Shown here piece after piece: positions 1-7,578 of a stretch of 19,718 nt of DNA; within the stretch, counting starts at the first letter, position 1; each line of letters starts with the position of its first letter. The stretch spans positions 1 to 19,718 of the forward strand of contig JAJDCF010000034.1 in the NCBI GenBank assembly GCA_029260955.1, written 5' to 3'. A model generated the notes under the pieces. It ran no database searches. It was not told the origin of the DNA and saw only the letters and a program-made list of their open reading frames with translations. Source of the stretch: Patescibacteria group bacterium. Its GTDB lineage: Bacteria; Patescibacteriota; Gracilibacteria; UM-FILTER-43-11. The translations under genes were made by a program, and so were the position numbers.

Positions 1-159
1 CTGAAAAAATTCAAATATCCCTATGTCGTATTTTTTTCGGATAATGCAGAGGTTCATAATTCTTCCATAAAGGCTGCTTTAGGTGGAAGATGGAGCAAAT
101 TTTATAAACATTTTTTGAAGCAGGTTGCCAAGACCGACGAAGCTTTAGCCAAAGGATAG
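1..159 (+). CDS. C-terminal end of an unidentified protein (partial)
   Basis: An open frame runs from the first base to a TAG at 157-159, giving the last 52 residues of a protein whose start lies outside the window. The tail is basic and aromatic (it includes GGRWSKFYKHF) and ends AKTDEALAKG. I do not recognise a family from this fragment. Its stop lies three bases before the recG start, so the two genes are probably co-transcribed, and its last codons carry the probable recG ribosome binding site. Confidence 0.6.
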   Translation: MKKFKYPYVVFFSDNAEVHNSSIKAALGGRWSKFYKHFLKQVAKTDEALAKG

Positions 160-162
160 AGC

Positions 163-2154
163 ATGAATCTAAACACCCCCCTTTCAGAGGCGCTCAGTAC
201 CAAAAAAGAGTATATCTTTGCTCTTGCGGAGATGGGTGTTAAGACAGTTGAGGATTTACTTCTCTATTTCCCCCGTGCCTACGAGGATTTGTCGGAATTT
301 AAGGGTTTGGATGAGGCGAAGGATGGTGAAACGATTACGACCAAGGGGTTTTTGCAGGGAATTAAGTTGATTCCTACCAAAAACCGGAAGATGAAACTGG
401 TGAAGGCTATGTTTTACGACCAGGCGGGTTATGAGTCTGAGGCCGTTTGGTTTAATCAGCCTCATTTGCTTCGCACGCTTCAAATGGATAAGGAGGTGGT
501 GATCTCCGGAAAGGTGAAATTCAATTACGGAAAGATCACTTTGCAGAGTCCAGTAGTGGAGCAGGCGAAAGAGACTCAAATTCACGCGGGCACGACGGTA
601 CCGACCTATCCACAGCATGATGTTATTACGTCCAAATGGCTGCGAGAGAAGATTTATCCACTTCTTTATCTAACCAAAGATTTGCCGGAAGTACTGCCGG
701 ATGAGCTTTTGGTGGAAGAGAAGCTTATGCCCAAGGCATTGGCTGTTCAGGAGATTCATTTTCCCAGTTCACAAGAAAAAATGGAGGCTGCACGGGATCG
801 ACTTGGATATGAAGAGTTATTTTTGCTTCAGCTCAAGTCACTTAAGGCCAAAAAAGAATGGCAGGAGAGTAGGGCGCCTGATTCTGATGCTGAAGGCATG
901 CCTCTTGATCCGGAATATGTGACAGCTTTTTTTGATACACTTCCCTTTACACCTACCGTTGCGCAAAGAATTGTAATTTTGGAAATTCTCAAGGACATGG
1001 AGAAGCCTTTTCCTATGATGCGCTTGCTAGAAGGGGATGTGGGGTCGGGTAAAACAGTGGTAGCTATTATGGCAGCTCTGCAGGCGGTTAAATATGGTTA
1101 CCAGGTAGCTATCATGGCTCCCACCGAAGTTCTTGCACGGCAGCATTTATTCTCCATTACGAAATTTCTTGAGCCTTATCCAGACATTAACGTTCAGCTT
1201 TTGGTTGGCGCACTTAAGACCGCCGAGAAGAAGCAAGTTGTGGATGCAATTGCTAATGGCCAAGTAGATATTGCTGTTGGAACTCATGCTTTGATTCAGG
1301 AAAGTATCAATTTTGATAATTTAGGTTTGGCCATCATCGATGAACAGCATCGTTTTGGAGTAAGGCAGCGAGAAGTTTTTGTCAGACATGGCAGTCCACA
1401 CGTACTTAACATGACTGCCACGCCTATTCCACGTACGCTGGCCCTAGTGGCTTATGGCGATCAGGATTTATCGGTAATTAATGAGATGCCACCTGGCCGA
1501 ATGCCGATTGAAACTAAGATCGTACCGCCAAAACACCGAGAGACAGTTTACCGTTTTGTTGAAGGTCGGATACAGAAAGGGGAGCAGGTTTATGTGATTT
1601 GCCCGCTTATCGATGAATCCGATGTGCTTGATGAGGTTAAGTCAGTCAAAAAGGAATATGAACAGCTTCAAACTGTTTTTCCGGAGCATACGGTCGGCTT
1701 GCTGCATGGCAAAATGAAATCCGAAGAAAAAGACGCGGTGATGACTGCCTTTAAGAATAATGAAATTCAGGTTTTGGTGTCCACTTCCGTTATCGAAGTT
1801 GGTGTGGACGTTCCGAATGCTACCATTATGTTGATTGAAGGAGCAGAGCGCTTTGGTCTTTCTCAGCTTCACCAATTCCGTGGGCGAGTTGGTCGTGGAA
1901 AGGTTCAGTCCTATTGTTTTTTATATACTAATTCCAGTTCCGAAAATACAGTTGCTCGCTTAAAAGCCATGACCGACCATACCGATGGCTTTATGCTGGC
2001 TGAAATTGATATGAGGCTACGAGGACCGGGTGAGGTTTACGGAGTTCGTCAGTCAGGAATACCGGATCTTAAGATAGCCAACTTAATGAATGGCATACTT
2101 TTGGATCGAGTGCGGAAGGCCGCGGAGAATTTTATTGAAAAGACCTTTGGCTAA
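163..2154 (+). CDS. recG: ATP-dependent DNA helicase RecG
   Basis: RecG remodels stalled replication forks and branch-migrates Holliday junctions in the cytoplasm. The 663 residues are close to the usual length (E. coli about 690). The N-terminal part, about residues 1-240, fits the wedge/OB-fold domain that grips branched DNA. The helicase core follows: Walker A GDVGSGKT at 291-298, DEQHRFG at 393-399 (the DExH box in the RecG form) and TATPIPRTL from 418. A second RecA-like lobe and the C-terminal LRGPGEVYGVRQSG segment, typical of RecG, complete it. The ATG at 163 follows AAAGGA at 151-156 with six bases between, one of the few Shine-Dalgarno-like sites in the window. The gene is intact and ends just before a bidirectional terminator. 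Confidence 0.97.
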   Translation: MNLNTPLSEALSTKKEYIFALAEMGVKTVEDLLLYFPRAYEDLSEFKGLDEAKDGETITTKGFLQGIKLIPTKNRKMKLVKAMFYDQAGYESEAVWFNQPHLLRTLQMDKEVVISGKVKFNYGKITLQSPVVEQAKETQIHAGTTVPTYPQHDVITSKWLREKIYPLLYLTKDLPEVLPDELLVEEKLMPKALAVQEIHFPSSQEKMEAARDRLGYEELFLLQLKSLKAKKEWQESRAPDSDAEGMPLDPEYVTAFFDTLPFTPTVAQRIVILEILKDMEKPFPMMRLLEGDVGSGKTVVAIMAALQAVKYGYQVAIMAPTEVLARQHLFSITKFLEPYPDINVQLLVGALKTAEKKQVVDAIANGQVDIAVGTHALIQESINFDNLGLAIIDEQHRFGVRQREVFVRHGSPHVLNMTATPIPRTLALVAYGDQDLSVINEMPPGRMPIETKIVPPKHRETVYRFVEGRIQKGEQVYVICPLIDESDVLDEVKSVKKEYEQLQTVFPEHTVGLLHGKMKSEEKDAVMTAFKNNEIQVLVSTSVIEVGVDVPNATIMLIEGAERFGLSQLHQFRGRVGRGKVQSYCFLYTNSSSENTVARLKAMTDHTDGFMLAEIDMRLRGPGEVYGVRQSGIPDLKIANLMNGILLDRVRKAAENFIEKTFG

Positions 2155-2168
2155 TAAATTTGAGTACT

Positions 2169-2197
2169 AAAAAAGCCCCGCTAAGCGAGGCTTTTTT
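2169..2197. terminator. Bidirectional intrinsic terminator between recG and the major pilin gene
   Basis: A hairpin with arms AAAAAAGCCCCGC and GCGAGGCTTTTTT pairs around a three-base TAA loop with one mismatch. The A-run on one side and T-run on the other make it work on both strands, ending recG from the left and the pilus operon from the right. Confidence 0.9.
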
Positions 2198-2214
2198 GCT
2201 TGCGTAAGAAAGGA

Positions 2215-2769
2215 TTATCCAGATACACACATGGTAGCAACAACGCCACCTGGAACTTCACATCCACCGTCAGTGGTGAATACTTCGGTTCCTTCAGCAA
2301 CTACGTAAATACGAGGTACTGAACCAGATGTATCCTGACAAAGCCAGTAGCCAGTTGCGGCTGCATTAAAAGTAGAAGTAGGATCGATAGGAATTTCTCT
2401 TAGGTAAGAAGGTACAAGAGTACTTGAACAGTCGTAAGCGGTTATTGCTGTTCCAAGTTCTAGAGCTCCTTCGAAGCCACCATTACCAACACCGACACCG
2501 TTTCCATCAGTATCACATTCTGGAATAGCAGTAGCAACATTGTTCACAGTACATTGTGGCAATGCTCCTCTTGCAGTAGGAGATGTTTGGAATTGATAAA
2601 CAGCACTAAGAACTGTGCCAATCTCAGATTTACGCTCTGAGTCATTCGCCTTACCAAATTGTTGGGCAGGATTAACAGCTACTAGCACGATACCAGCCAG
2701 GATGGCGATGATACCGATAACGATTAGCAGCTCGATCAAGGTGAAACCTTTTAAGCTTTTATTTTTCAT
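2215..2769 (-). CDS. Type IV major pilin (pilA-like), class III signal peptide
   Basis: This is probably the main structural subunit of the pilus. The ATG at 2769 is chosen because it gives a six-residue leader (MKNKSLKG, cleaved after Gly) followed by FTLIELLIVIGIIAILAG, the canonical type IV pilin helix with Phe+1 and Glu+5. A longer TTG start at 2838 would add 23 unneeded residues and pass through the likely promoter. The 184-residue precursor has a typical pilin length. The globular part carries six cysteines (possible disulfides), a glycine/Asp-rich loop (CDTDGNGVGVGN) and an IDPTS segment like those of pseudopilins. It is the last gene of the cluster, 75 bp after pilO, with its own probable promoter and a strong terminator downstream, as expected for a highly expressed subunit. 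Major rather than minor status is inferred from this. Confidence 0.88.
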   Translation of the reverse strand: MKNKSLKGFTLIELLIVIGIIAILAGIVLVAVNPAQQFGKANDSERKSEIGTVLSAVYQFQTSPTARGALPQCTVNNVATAIPECDTDGNGVGVGNGGFEGALELGTAITAYDCSSTLVPSYLREIPIDPTSTFNAAATGYWLCQDTSGSVPRIYVVAEGTEVFTTDGGCEVPGGVVATMCVSG

Positions 2770-2783
2770 TTTAATAAATTTAA

Positions 2784-2811
2784 ATTGTAATTTTTTCGCA
2801 ATACGTATCAA
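2784..2811 (-). promoter_or_regulatory. Probable promoter of the major pilin gene
   Basis: Read on the minus strand there is TTGATA (2806-2811), a 16-base spacer and TACAAT (2784-2789), each one base from the sigma-70 consensus. The predicted start of transcription is near 2777, only about eight bases before the ATG at 2769, so the leader would be too short for a ribosome binding site. It would let the pilin be made in excess over the upstream machinery genes. Confidence 0.45.
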
Positions 2812-2844
2812 TAGTAAGGTTTTTACTGATAATAGCAAGTTTTT

Positions 2845-3405
2845 TTATTCAAAAAATAATCTGATGATCAGATTTGTCTTTGTCAGTTCGTTTACTTCTC
2901 CATCTGCCGATTGGTCATAGTCCATATTAAGTCCAATTACTCTCGTCAAATATTTGGACTTATGTAGCTCGTCTAAGGCTTTAAAGAGAATCTTCTTTTT
3001 ATTATTTATGTTCATTTTAACTTCATAGTCAGCATATCGATTGGCACGTATTTGTTCCTCTTCATTTTTAATAGTGATTCTGGCTTCTTCATCAATTAAA
3101 CCAAAAAGATCCTCCAGAAGAGTAATGAAGGGTACAATTTCTTCATATGGCGCTAGAATCTGTTGCTCATTTTCTCCTTCTGACACTTCTCCTATTTCAG
3201 TAGCAGTGCTTTGGAGCTTTATAATTTCTTTTTGAATATTCTGTATTTCAATTTTTAGTTCATCTGCTCTTCCTATGTAAGCAACATTCATAATCATCAA
3301 TGAAACGTTCATGGCTACAAATAGTATTGTAAGAAGAAGCATCACCCGAATGGGTTTATTCTTGAATATCGTATTTTTGATTTTGCGGAAATTCAATTTC
3401 TTCAT
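2845..3405 (-). CDS. pilO: PilO-like pilus alignment-complex protein
   Basis: A 186-residue inner-membrane protein with the PilO layout. It has a basic cytoplasmic N-terminus, one membrane helix at about 20-40, a coiled coil at about 45-68 (Lys/Glu/Ile-rich heptads) and a small C-terminal domain (about 84-186) that would adopt the ferredoxin-like fold of PilO. Sequence similarity alone would be weak. The assignment rests on this architecture and on the position directly after pilM-pilN; its ATG overlaps the stop of that gene by one base (TAATG). AAGGTGA just upstream of the start is one of the few Shine-Dalgarno-like matches. It would pair with the PilN part of the fusion on the outer face of the membrane, linking pilus and motor. 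Confidence 0.75.
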   Translation of the reverse strand: MKKLNFRKIKNTIFKNKPIRVMLLLTILFVAMNVSLMIMNVAYIGRADELKIEIQNIQKEIIKLQSTATEIGEVSEGENEQQILAPYEEIVPFITLLEDLFGLIDEEARITIKNEEEQIRANRYADYEVKMNINNKKKILFKALDELHKSKYLTRVIGLNMDYDQSADGEVNELTKTNLIIRLFFE

Positions 3406-4913
3406 TATTCACCTTTTTGATTATTGAATATTTCATTCACGCTTTTCTTGTCGACAATTAGGTCAACTTTGACCTTTCGCTTTTCTTTTCCTACTAGGTT
3501 AGAAAGTGGTGAAATTACCTCTGTATATATTCTGCTTCGTTCAAGTCTTTCGATTAATGCTTCAGTTTCTTCTCTGCCATTTACTTCTGCCGTCAGCAGT
3601 ACTTCAGGTGCGGCTGTATCAATATCATTTCTATAAGTAATATTCATAAGTGCTACACCGCCAGTATTGTATGAATCTATAGACTTTACTATAGGGCTTA
3701 CCGGTATTGAGTCATCAAGTAATGTACGAATTACTTTTTCTAATTCCTTTTTCTCCCTCTTTGTTTTTGCGATATTAGTCAGATAGGGATTTAGAGATTG
3801 CTCATTTAGAGTAACTGTTTCTTGAGCTTTTGATTGGTAATCAATGTAGTTACTCACTGCATCAATTCCAACTTTGATCAATGGAATTACAAGTATAAAC
3901 ATTGCCAAAAGCAAGTATCGGTTCAGCTTTGGGATTAATGGTGCCATGCTTAGTTCTTCCTTCTTTTTTTCTGGCAAAAGATTAAAATCTTTTGCGCCTT
4001 TACCACTAATTTCGTTGATACAAATTCCAATTCCCTTGAGTATGTCATTTTCGATGTTTTCAGGAATTTCTGCAAATTCAATACTGTTTTTGATGGCAAT
4101 ACCTGGGAACAGTTTTTCTACCATAGCTCTGATTTCTGGCTTTCTGGAAAGTGGTCCAGTCAGATAGATTCTTTTTATATCGATTTTTTCTGAGGCATTG
4201 GCGATATTTAGTAGATGCTTTATTGATTGTTCCAGTTTTGACGTTGTTCCATCTTCACTTTTGCCCTTTCTTGATATAACTCGGTATTCACTCCCACTTT
4301 GAGGCTTTAGGCTTACTAGATCTCTCTCGATATCCATATTTATTAGTAGGAAATCTCCTTCATTGTGGTTAAAAGGATTGTCAAAGCTCTTGATGAGGCA
4401 ATCTACATCGATGTCGACTCTAATTACTTCAATTTCTAGTTCCTTGAGAGCTTTTATTAGTGATTCGACAATAATGTTTTGAATTGCGGTAAATTTTAAT
4501 GTCACTGTCTTTCCGTTCTCTTCCCGCTTTATCACTTTGTAATCGAAAAATGCCTCATCGAGTTCAATCGGTATAAAATCCTTTGCAACTTCTTTTATAT
4601 AAGGAATATCGAATTCTTGTTCTTTTGGAATAGTGATCTGATGGCTAAAAGTATTCTCTTCTGGAAGAGCGATGATTACTTCTTTTGCTTTTATCGCTCC
4701 GCTTGCGCCTTTTTTTAGTAGCTCTTTTACAGCCTCTTTGAATTTGCCTGAATCAGCAATGATGCAGTTGCTTTCGACGACGTTCTTTTCAAGTGTGACT
4801 TTCGAATAATTGGTGACTTCGGGGCCATTTTTTTTCTTTGTTACTTCTACCGCCAATATATTTTGACTGTTAACGAGAATCCCCACACATTTTCTTGATT
4901 TTTTTCTTAGCAT
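3405..4913 (-). CDS. PilM-PilN fusion protein (GspL-like architecture)
   Basis: At 502 residues this joins two proteins that are normally separate in type IV pilus systems. Residues 1 to about 300 match the actin-like cytoplasmic PilM by layout. At 309-318 comes DFNLLPEKKK, the hallmark N-terminus of PilN, which in ordinary PilM/PilN systems binds PilM. It is followed by a membrane helix at about 333-352, a coiled coil at about 358-400 and a ferredoxin-like C-terminal domain. In the PilM part the nucleotide-binding motifs are degenerate: GILVNSQ replaces GIDIGSS, NMDIERD replaces the usual DIG motif, and LTGPLSRKPE replaces LxGGGA. GspL of type II secretion has the same covalent layout. The start follows the preceding stop directly (TAAATG). 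No frameshift or inserted sequence separates the halves. Confidence 0.85.
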   Translation of the reverse strand: MLRKKSRKCVGILVNSQNILAVEVTKKKNGPEVTNYSKVTLEKNVVESNCIIADSGKFKEAVKELLKKGASGAIKAKEVIIALPEENTFSHQITIPKEQEFDIPYIKEVAKDFIPIELDEAFFDYKVIKREENGKTVTLKFTAIQNIIVESLIKALKELEIEVIRVDIDVDCLIKSFDNPFNHNEGDFLLINMDIERDLVSLKPQSGSEYRVISRKGKSEDGTTSKLEQSIKHLLNIANASEKIDIKRIYLTGPLSRKPEIRAMVEKLFPGIAIKNSIEFAEIPENIENDILKGIGICINEISGKGAKDFNLLPEKKKEELSMAPLIPKLNRYLLLAMFILVIPLIKVGIDAVSNYIDYQSKAQETVTLNEQSLNPYLTNIAKTKREKKELEKVIRTLLDDSIPVSPIVKSIDSYNTGGVALMNITYRNDIDTAAPEVLLTAEVNGREETEALIERLERSRIYTEVISPLSNLVGKEKRKVKVDLIVDKKSVNEIFNNQKGE

Positions 4914-5387
4914 TTAGCTTGTTACTTCTTCGATTGAATTTATATTTATGTTGTTTATGTATTCCAGTGATCCATCGGTGTGATTTACATCATTTTTCTT
5001 GATTTTCAACTCGTAGTCAAAGGTTCTGCTGAAGTTGTGATCCGTTCCGGTAACACTCAGATTTACCACAGTTTCAGTTAAGCCGGTACCTATTTGCTGA
5101 GGTGTTTGCCAAGCAATGGTTGTGCTACATCCCTCGTTCTCGGCAATGCTGTAATTAAGATTTTCAGAGAACTGATCTTCTAGCTTTATTCTCATCAGAG
5201 TGTCCTCCAAGCATATGCTTGCATTGATACGTGCATCTTCATAGTAGATGCTAGTGAGAGACAATGAGGCGTTTTTGACACCGTCTTTTAGGATGGTCAT
5301 GGCAATCACCATGCTTATGGTAGCAATTATCAGTAGGCTAATGATAGCTATAAACCCTTCGTTTTTTGGTTTTGCTGAACTATTCAT
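4914..5387 (-). CDS. PilX/GspK-like minor pilin lacking Glu+5
   Basis: A 157-residue pilin-like protein. After a short polar leader ending NEG comes FIAIISLLIIATISMVIAM, a pilin helix with no glutamate at mature position 5. PilX_N and GspK proteins share this absence; GspK caps the tip of the pseudopilus, where Glu+5 is not needed. Two cysteines (ICLEDT and EGCSTT) could form a disulfide. It is the fourth minor pilin gene in a row, in the K/X position of the fimU-pilV-pilW-pilX and gspH-I-J-K orders, three bases after the giant PilW-like gene. The rest of the protein has no recognisable domain. Confidence 0.75.
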   Translation of the reverse strand: MNSSAKPKNEGFIAIISLLIIATISMVIAMTILKDGVKNASLSLTSIYYEDARINASICLEDTLMRIKLEDQFSENLNYSIAENEGCSTTIAWQTPQQIGTGLTETVVNLSVTGTDHNFSRTFDYELKIKKNDVNHTDGSLEYINNININSIEEVTS

Positions 5388-5390
5388 ATG

Positions 5391-7577
5391 TTACCACTTT
5401 AGATGTACCGTGAAGTAATCGATTAGCATGAAGCTTGGTGCACTAGTACCTTGGCTTGGCTCACCATCCCAACTGAATTCGATTCTTGCTTTGATTTGTT
5501 CGTTGCCTATCCCACCAATAAAGTCGCCAACATCTGCACCGTTATATACGATTTCAAATGTTTGCTGGTCACTTATGGAATCGTCTGCATTAGTAGTTCC
5601 AATGCTTATCCAGCTTTCTGTCGAAAAGTCATATAATTCGATATCTTGAGCGCCATTTAGAATACCTTCCATTGGGCAGCTACTAACTAGCGTGTCACAG
5701 AAAAATTGAGTGATATTTTGGAAGGCTATTTCTCCCGTTACGGTAATGCTTTCCAAATTTTCTAGTTGTAATTCGTTAATTACGCTTTTGAAAGTTGTTT
5801 CCCAGTAGGCCGTTTCAATTCCTTCCTGAGTTCCACCAATAAAAGCTGGATTATCTGTGTCATTATCTTCAAACGTGTACCAGTGTGAACACCATTCAGG
5901 CAAACTAGTATCTGCCTTGTAGCAAAGTGAGCTCAGTAAGTTTGATGTGGCAACTCCTGTGCCCACATCTCCACAACCTGTTGAGCAGCCTCCTGCACAA
6001 TACGATGTGTATCGCACTGCGTCATAATCTGTAGCAGCGGTTAGTGGACTCAGAATGTCAGCATTCGTTTCAAAGTCAATTTCTACTGAATCCAATTGAT
6101 CGCTACATGATTCAGAAGTAATAAGAATTGCGTAAGCATTTCCGACTTTTTCATTGAATTCTATGGCAAATCCCTGACTGTTTACTACATAATTTGAGCT
6201 TGTTGTAAGATACGTAGTTTCAGTTCCTGAAGAGGTTTCGGTTGTGACACTTACGCTGTCTGATCCGTTTTGAACATCAAGAACGAATATGTCGGTCTTA
6301 TTTAAATTTATGTCATCACTGTCGTGATTATCATCACCGTCACCGTCATCATCATCATGATCATCATCGTCATGGTCACCGTCATCATCGTCATCATCAT
6401 GGTGATCGTCATCATCGTGTTCGTCATCGTCTCCGCAAAGTGGATAATCAGGTGTGTGGAATTTTATTCTGTTGGTCCAATTCTCTTCTTCTGGTGCGTC
6501 AGAGTAAAAGGTTAGTTGATAATTTATAATTGGATGGTTTTCTTCGTAGTAGGCGATTTCATCTTCATCTTCTTGTTCTTCCTCGAACTGATCAGCATGA
6601 CCGCTGGGTATATCGAGAAGCATTATTGCGTTATATATTTCTACTGGTAGCCCGAAGTTTTCGAGAATAACTTGTTTGAAGTGACCGTTGGACATCAATG
6701 GATGTGTGTCTTCCAAGGCCCACAAAACTGTTGGCGAAAGTGGTGAAGAGCTGAGTAGAATTGATTTTAGAGTAGAGGATGGAGTAGGTGGATCAGCATA
6801 AATGAGATCCAATAAATCATCATCTGCATTGCAATTAAATGCTCCGAGTGTTGAAGTATTGTCGCTGTTTCCACCTTCAACAAAGGCTGAAATATCACAT
6901 GCGTCACCAACGCTGTCTTGGTCGTAGTCCTCCTGAAATGGATTGTATTCCGAAATACAATTATCCAATTCATCGCACATGCCATCACTGTCTCCGTCAC
7001 CGCAACATTCGGCATGTCTGGGGAATAGATCAATATGATCAGGGCAACCGTCGCCGTCGTAATCGCCTCGTTCCAGATTACCTGAAAGAGTGTAGTCTTG
7101 TTCAATACTAGTTAATTCCTTCCCAGCGCTTTTGATGCGTATGTTTATTCCCAGGGCTATTTCCGGATCGTTTACGTCGTCTTCAATTTTTTCAAAATAT
7201 AATTGCTCAAACCTGTTTTTAGTAGAAGTAAGATTCGCTGTTATCCCTCCTTCCGTGATTTCAATTGCCTGCATTTTTGAGTTGAGCTCAATGATTACAG
7301 AGCTATCATCTTGCATAATCAGTGAAAGCCTTCCATTTTCGTTGTTCAGAGTTGAGTCAGACAAATTTACTTTCTTTGATTCAGCTATTAGATCGTATAT
7401 GCGTTCAGCTGCGAATTGACTATCGCTGTTCACCTCTCTTTCTATTGTGTACTGCCTGCTGGTATTCAGTGAGTTTATGGCCACAGTAAGTAGTATTGGA
7501 GTTAAGACCAGGAATATTCCTATATAAAATAGTAGCTCTATGAAAGTTGTTCCTCTGGGGTGATTTCTATTTTTCAT
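5391..7577 (-). CDS. Giant PilW/GspJ-position minor pilin with thrombospondin type 3 repeats and an Asp/His tract
   Basis: The ATG at 7577, one base after the preceding stop, gives 728 residues, three or more times the usual minor pilin; a TTG at 7592 would add five. After HPRG comes TTFIELLFYIGIFLVLTPIL, a pilin helix with Glu+5. Residues 172-228 hold thrombospondin type 3-like calcium loops (DYDGDGCPDHID, DGDSDGMCDELDNC, DYDQDSVGDACD). Residues 268-330 carry a helical SPLSPTVLWAL-type segment like repeats in some hyalin-like surface proteins. Residues 382-422 are 28 Asp and 6 His in 41. The C-terminal 300 residues are Ser/Thr-rich beta-type sequence with a cysteine cluster (C527, C531, C535). 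Its place in the minor pilin cluster suggests a tip adhesin or metal-binding tip. That function is inferred; the domains are visible. Confidence 0.85.
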   Translation of the reverse strand: MKNRNHPRGTTFIELLFYIGIFLVLTPILLTVAINSLNTSRQYTIEREVNSDSQFAAERIYDLIAESKKVNLSDSTLNNENGRLSLIMQDDSSVIIELNSKMQAIEITEGGITANLTSTKNRFEQLYFEKIEDDVNDPEIALGINIRIKSAGKELTSIEQDYTLSGNLERGDYDGDGCPDHIDLFPRHAECCGDGDSDGMCDELDNCISEYNPFQEDYDQDSVGDACDISAFVEGGNSDNTSTLGAFNCNADDDLLDLIYADPPTPSSTLKSILLSSSPLSPTVLWALEDTHPLMSNGHFKQVILENFGLPVEIYNAIMLLDIPSGHADQFEEEQEDEDEIAYYEENHPIINYQLTFYSDAPEEENWTNRIKFHTPDYPLCGDDDEHDDDDHHDDDDDDGDHDDDDHDDDDGDGDDNHDSDDINLNKTDIFVLDVQNGSDSVSVTTETSSGTETTYLTTSSNYVVNSQGFAIEFNEKVGNAYAILITSESCSDQLDSVEIDFETNADILSPLTAATDYDAVRYTSYCAGGCSTGCGDVGTGVATSNLLSSLCYKADTSLPEWCSHWYTFEDNDTDNPAFIGGTQEGIETAYWETTFKSVINELQLENLESITVTGEIAFQNITQFFCDTLVSSCPMEGILNGAQDIELYDFSTESWISIGTTNADDSISDQQTFEIVYNGADVGDFIGGIGNEQIKARIEFSWDGEPSQGTSAPSFMLIDYFTVHLKW
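6312..6434 (-). repeat. Trinucleotide-rich Asp/His microsatellite inside the giant minor pilin
   Basis: About 120 bp built almost wholly of GAT, GAC and CAT codons on the coding strand (runs of CATCAT and CGTCAT as given). It encodes 28 Asp, 6 His and 4 Gly in 41 residues. Repeat-number changes by slippage would stay in frame and alter only the tract length. Confidence 0.9.
6894..7064 (-). other. Thrombospondin type 3-like calcium-binding repeats (domain within the giant minor pilin)
   Basis: Three Asp-rich loops in about 57 residues follow the DxDxDGxxDxxD pattern, with cysteines spaced as in thrombospondin type 3 repeats. These bind calcium in surface and secreted proteins of many bacteria. 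Confidence 0.85.
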
Positions 7578-7578
7578 T

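Noticed and set aside
256..618. Minus-strand ORF of 120 codons opposite recG, and similar antisense frames elsewhere
   Set aside because: They lie wholly inside strongly supported genes, with no promoter or recognisable product.
2215..2838. Longer pilin starting at TTG 2838
   Set aside because: The ATG at 2769 gives the normal short prepilin leader, and the extra region contains the likely promoter.
6312..6434. Short direct repeats resembling a CRISPR array
   Set aside because: These are three-base units coding Asp and His in frame, with no spacers and no cas genes nearby.
6324..6515. Plus-strand ORF of 63 codons rich in Ile, Met and Val, looking like a membrane peptide
   Set aside because: It is the reverse reading of the GAT/CAT trinucleotide tract of the giant pilin; hydrophobicity is a by-product of the repeat.
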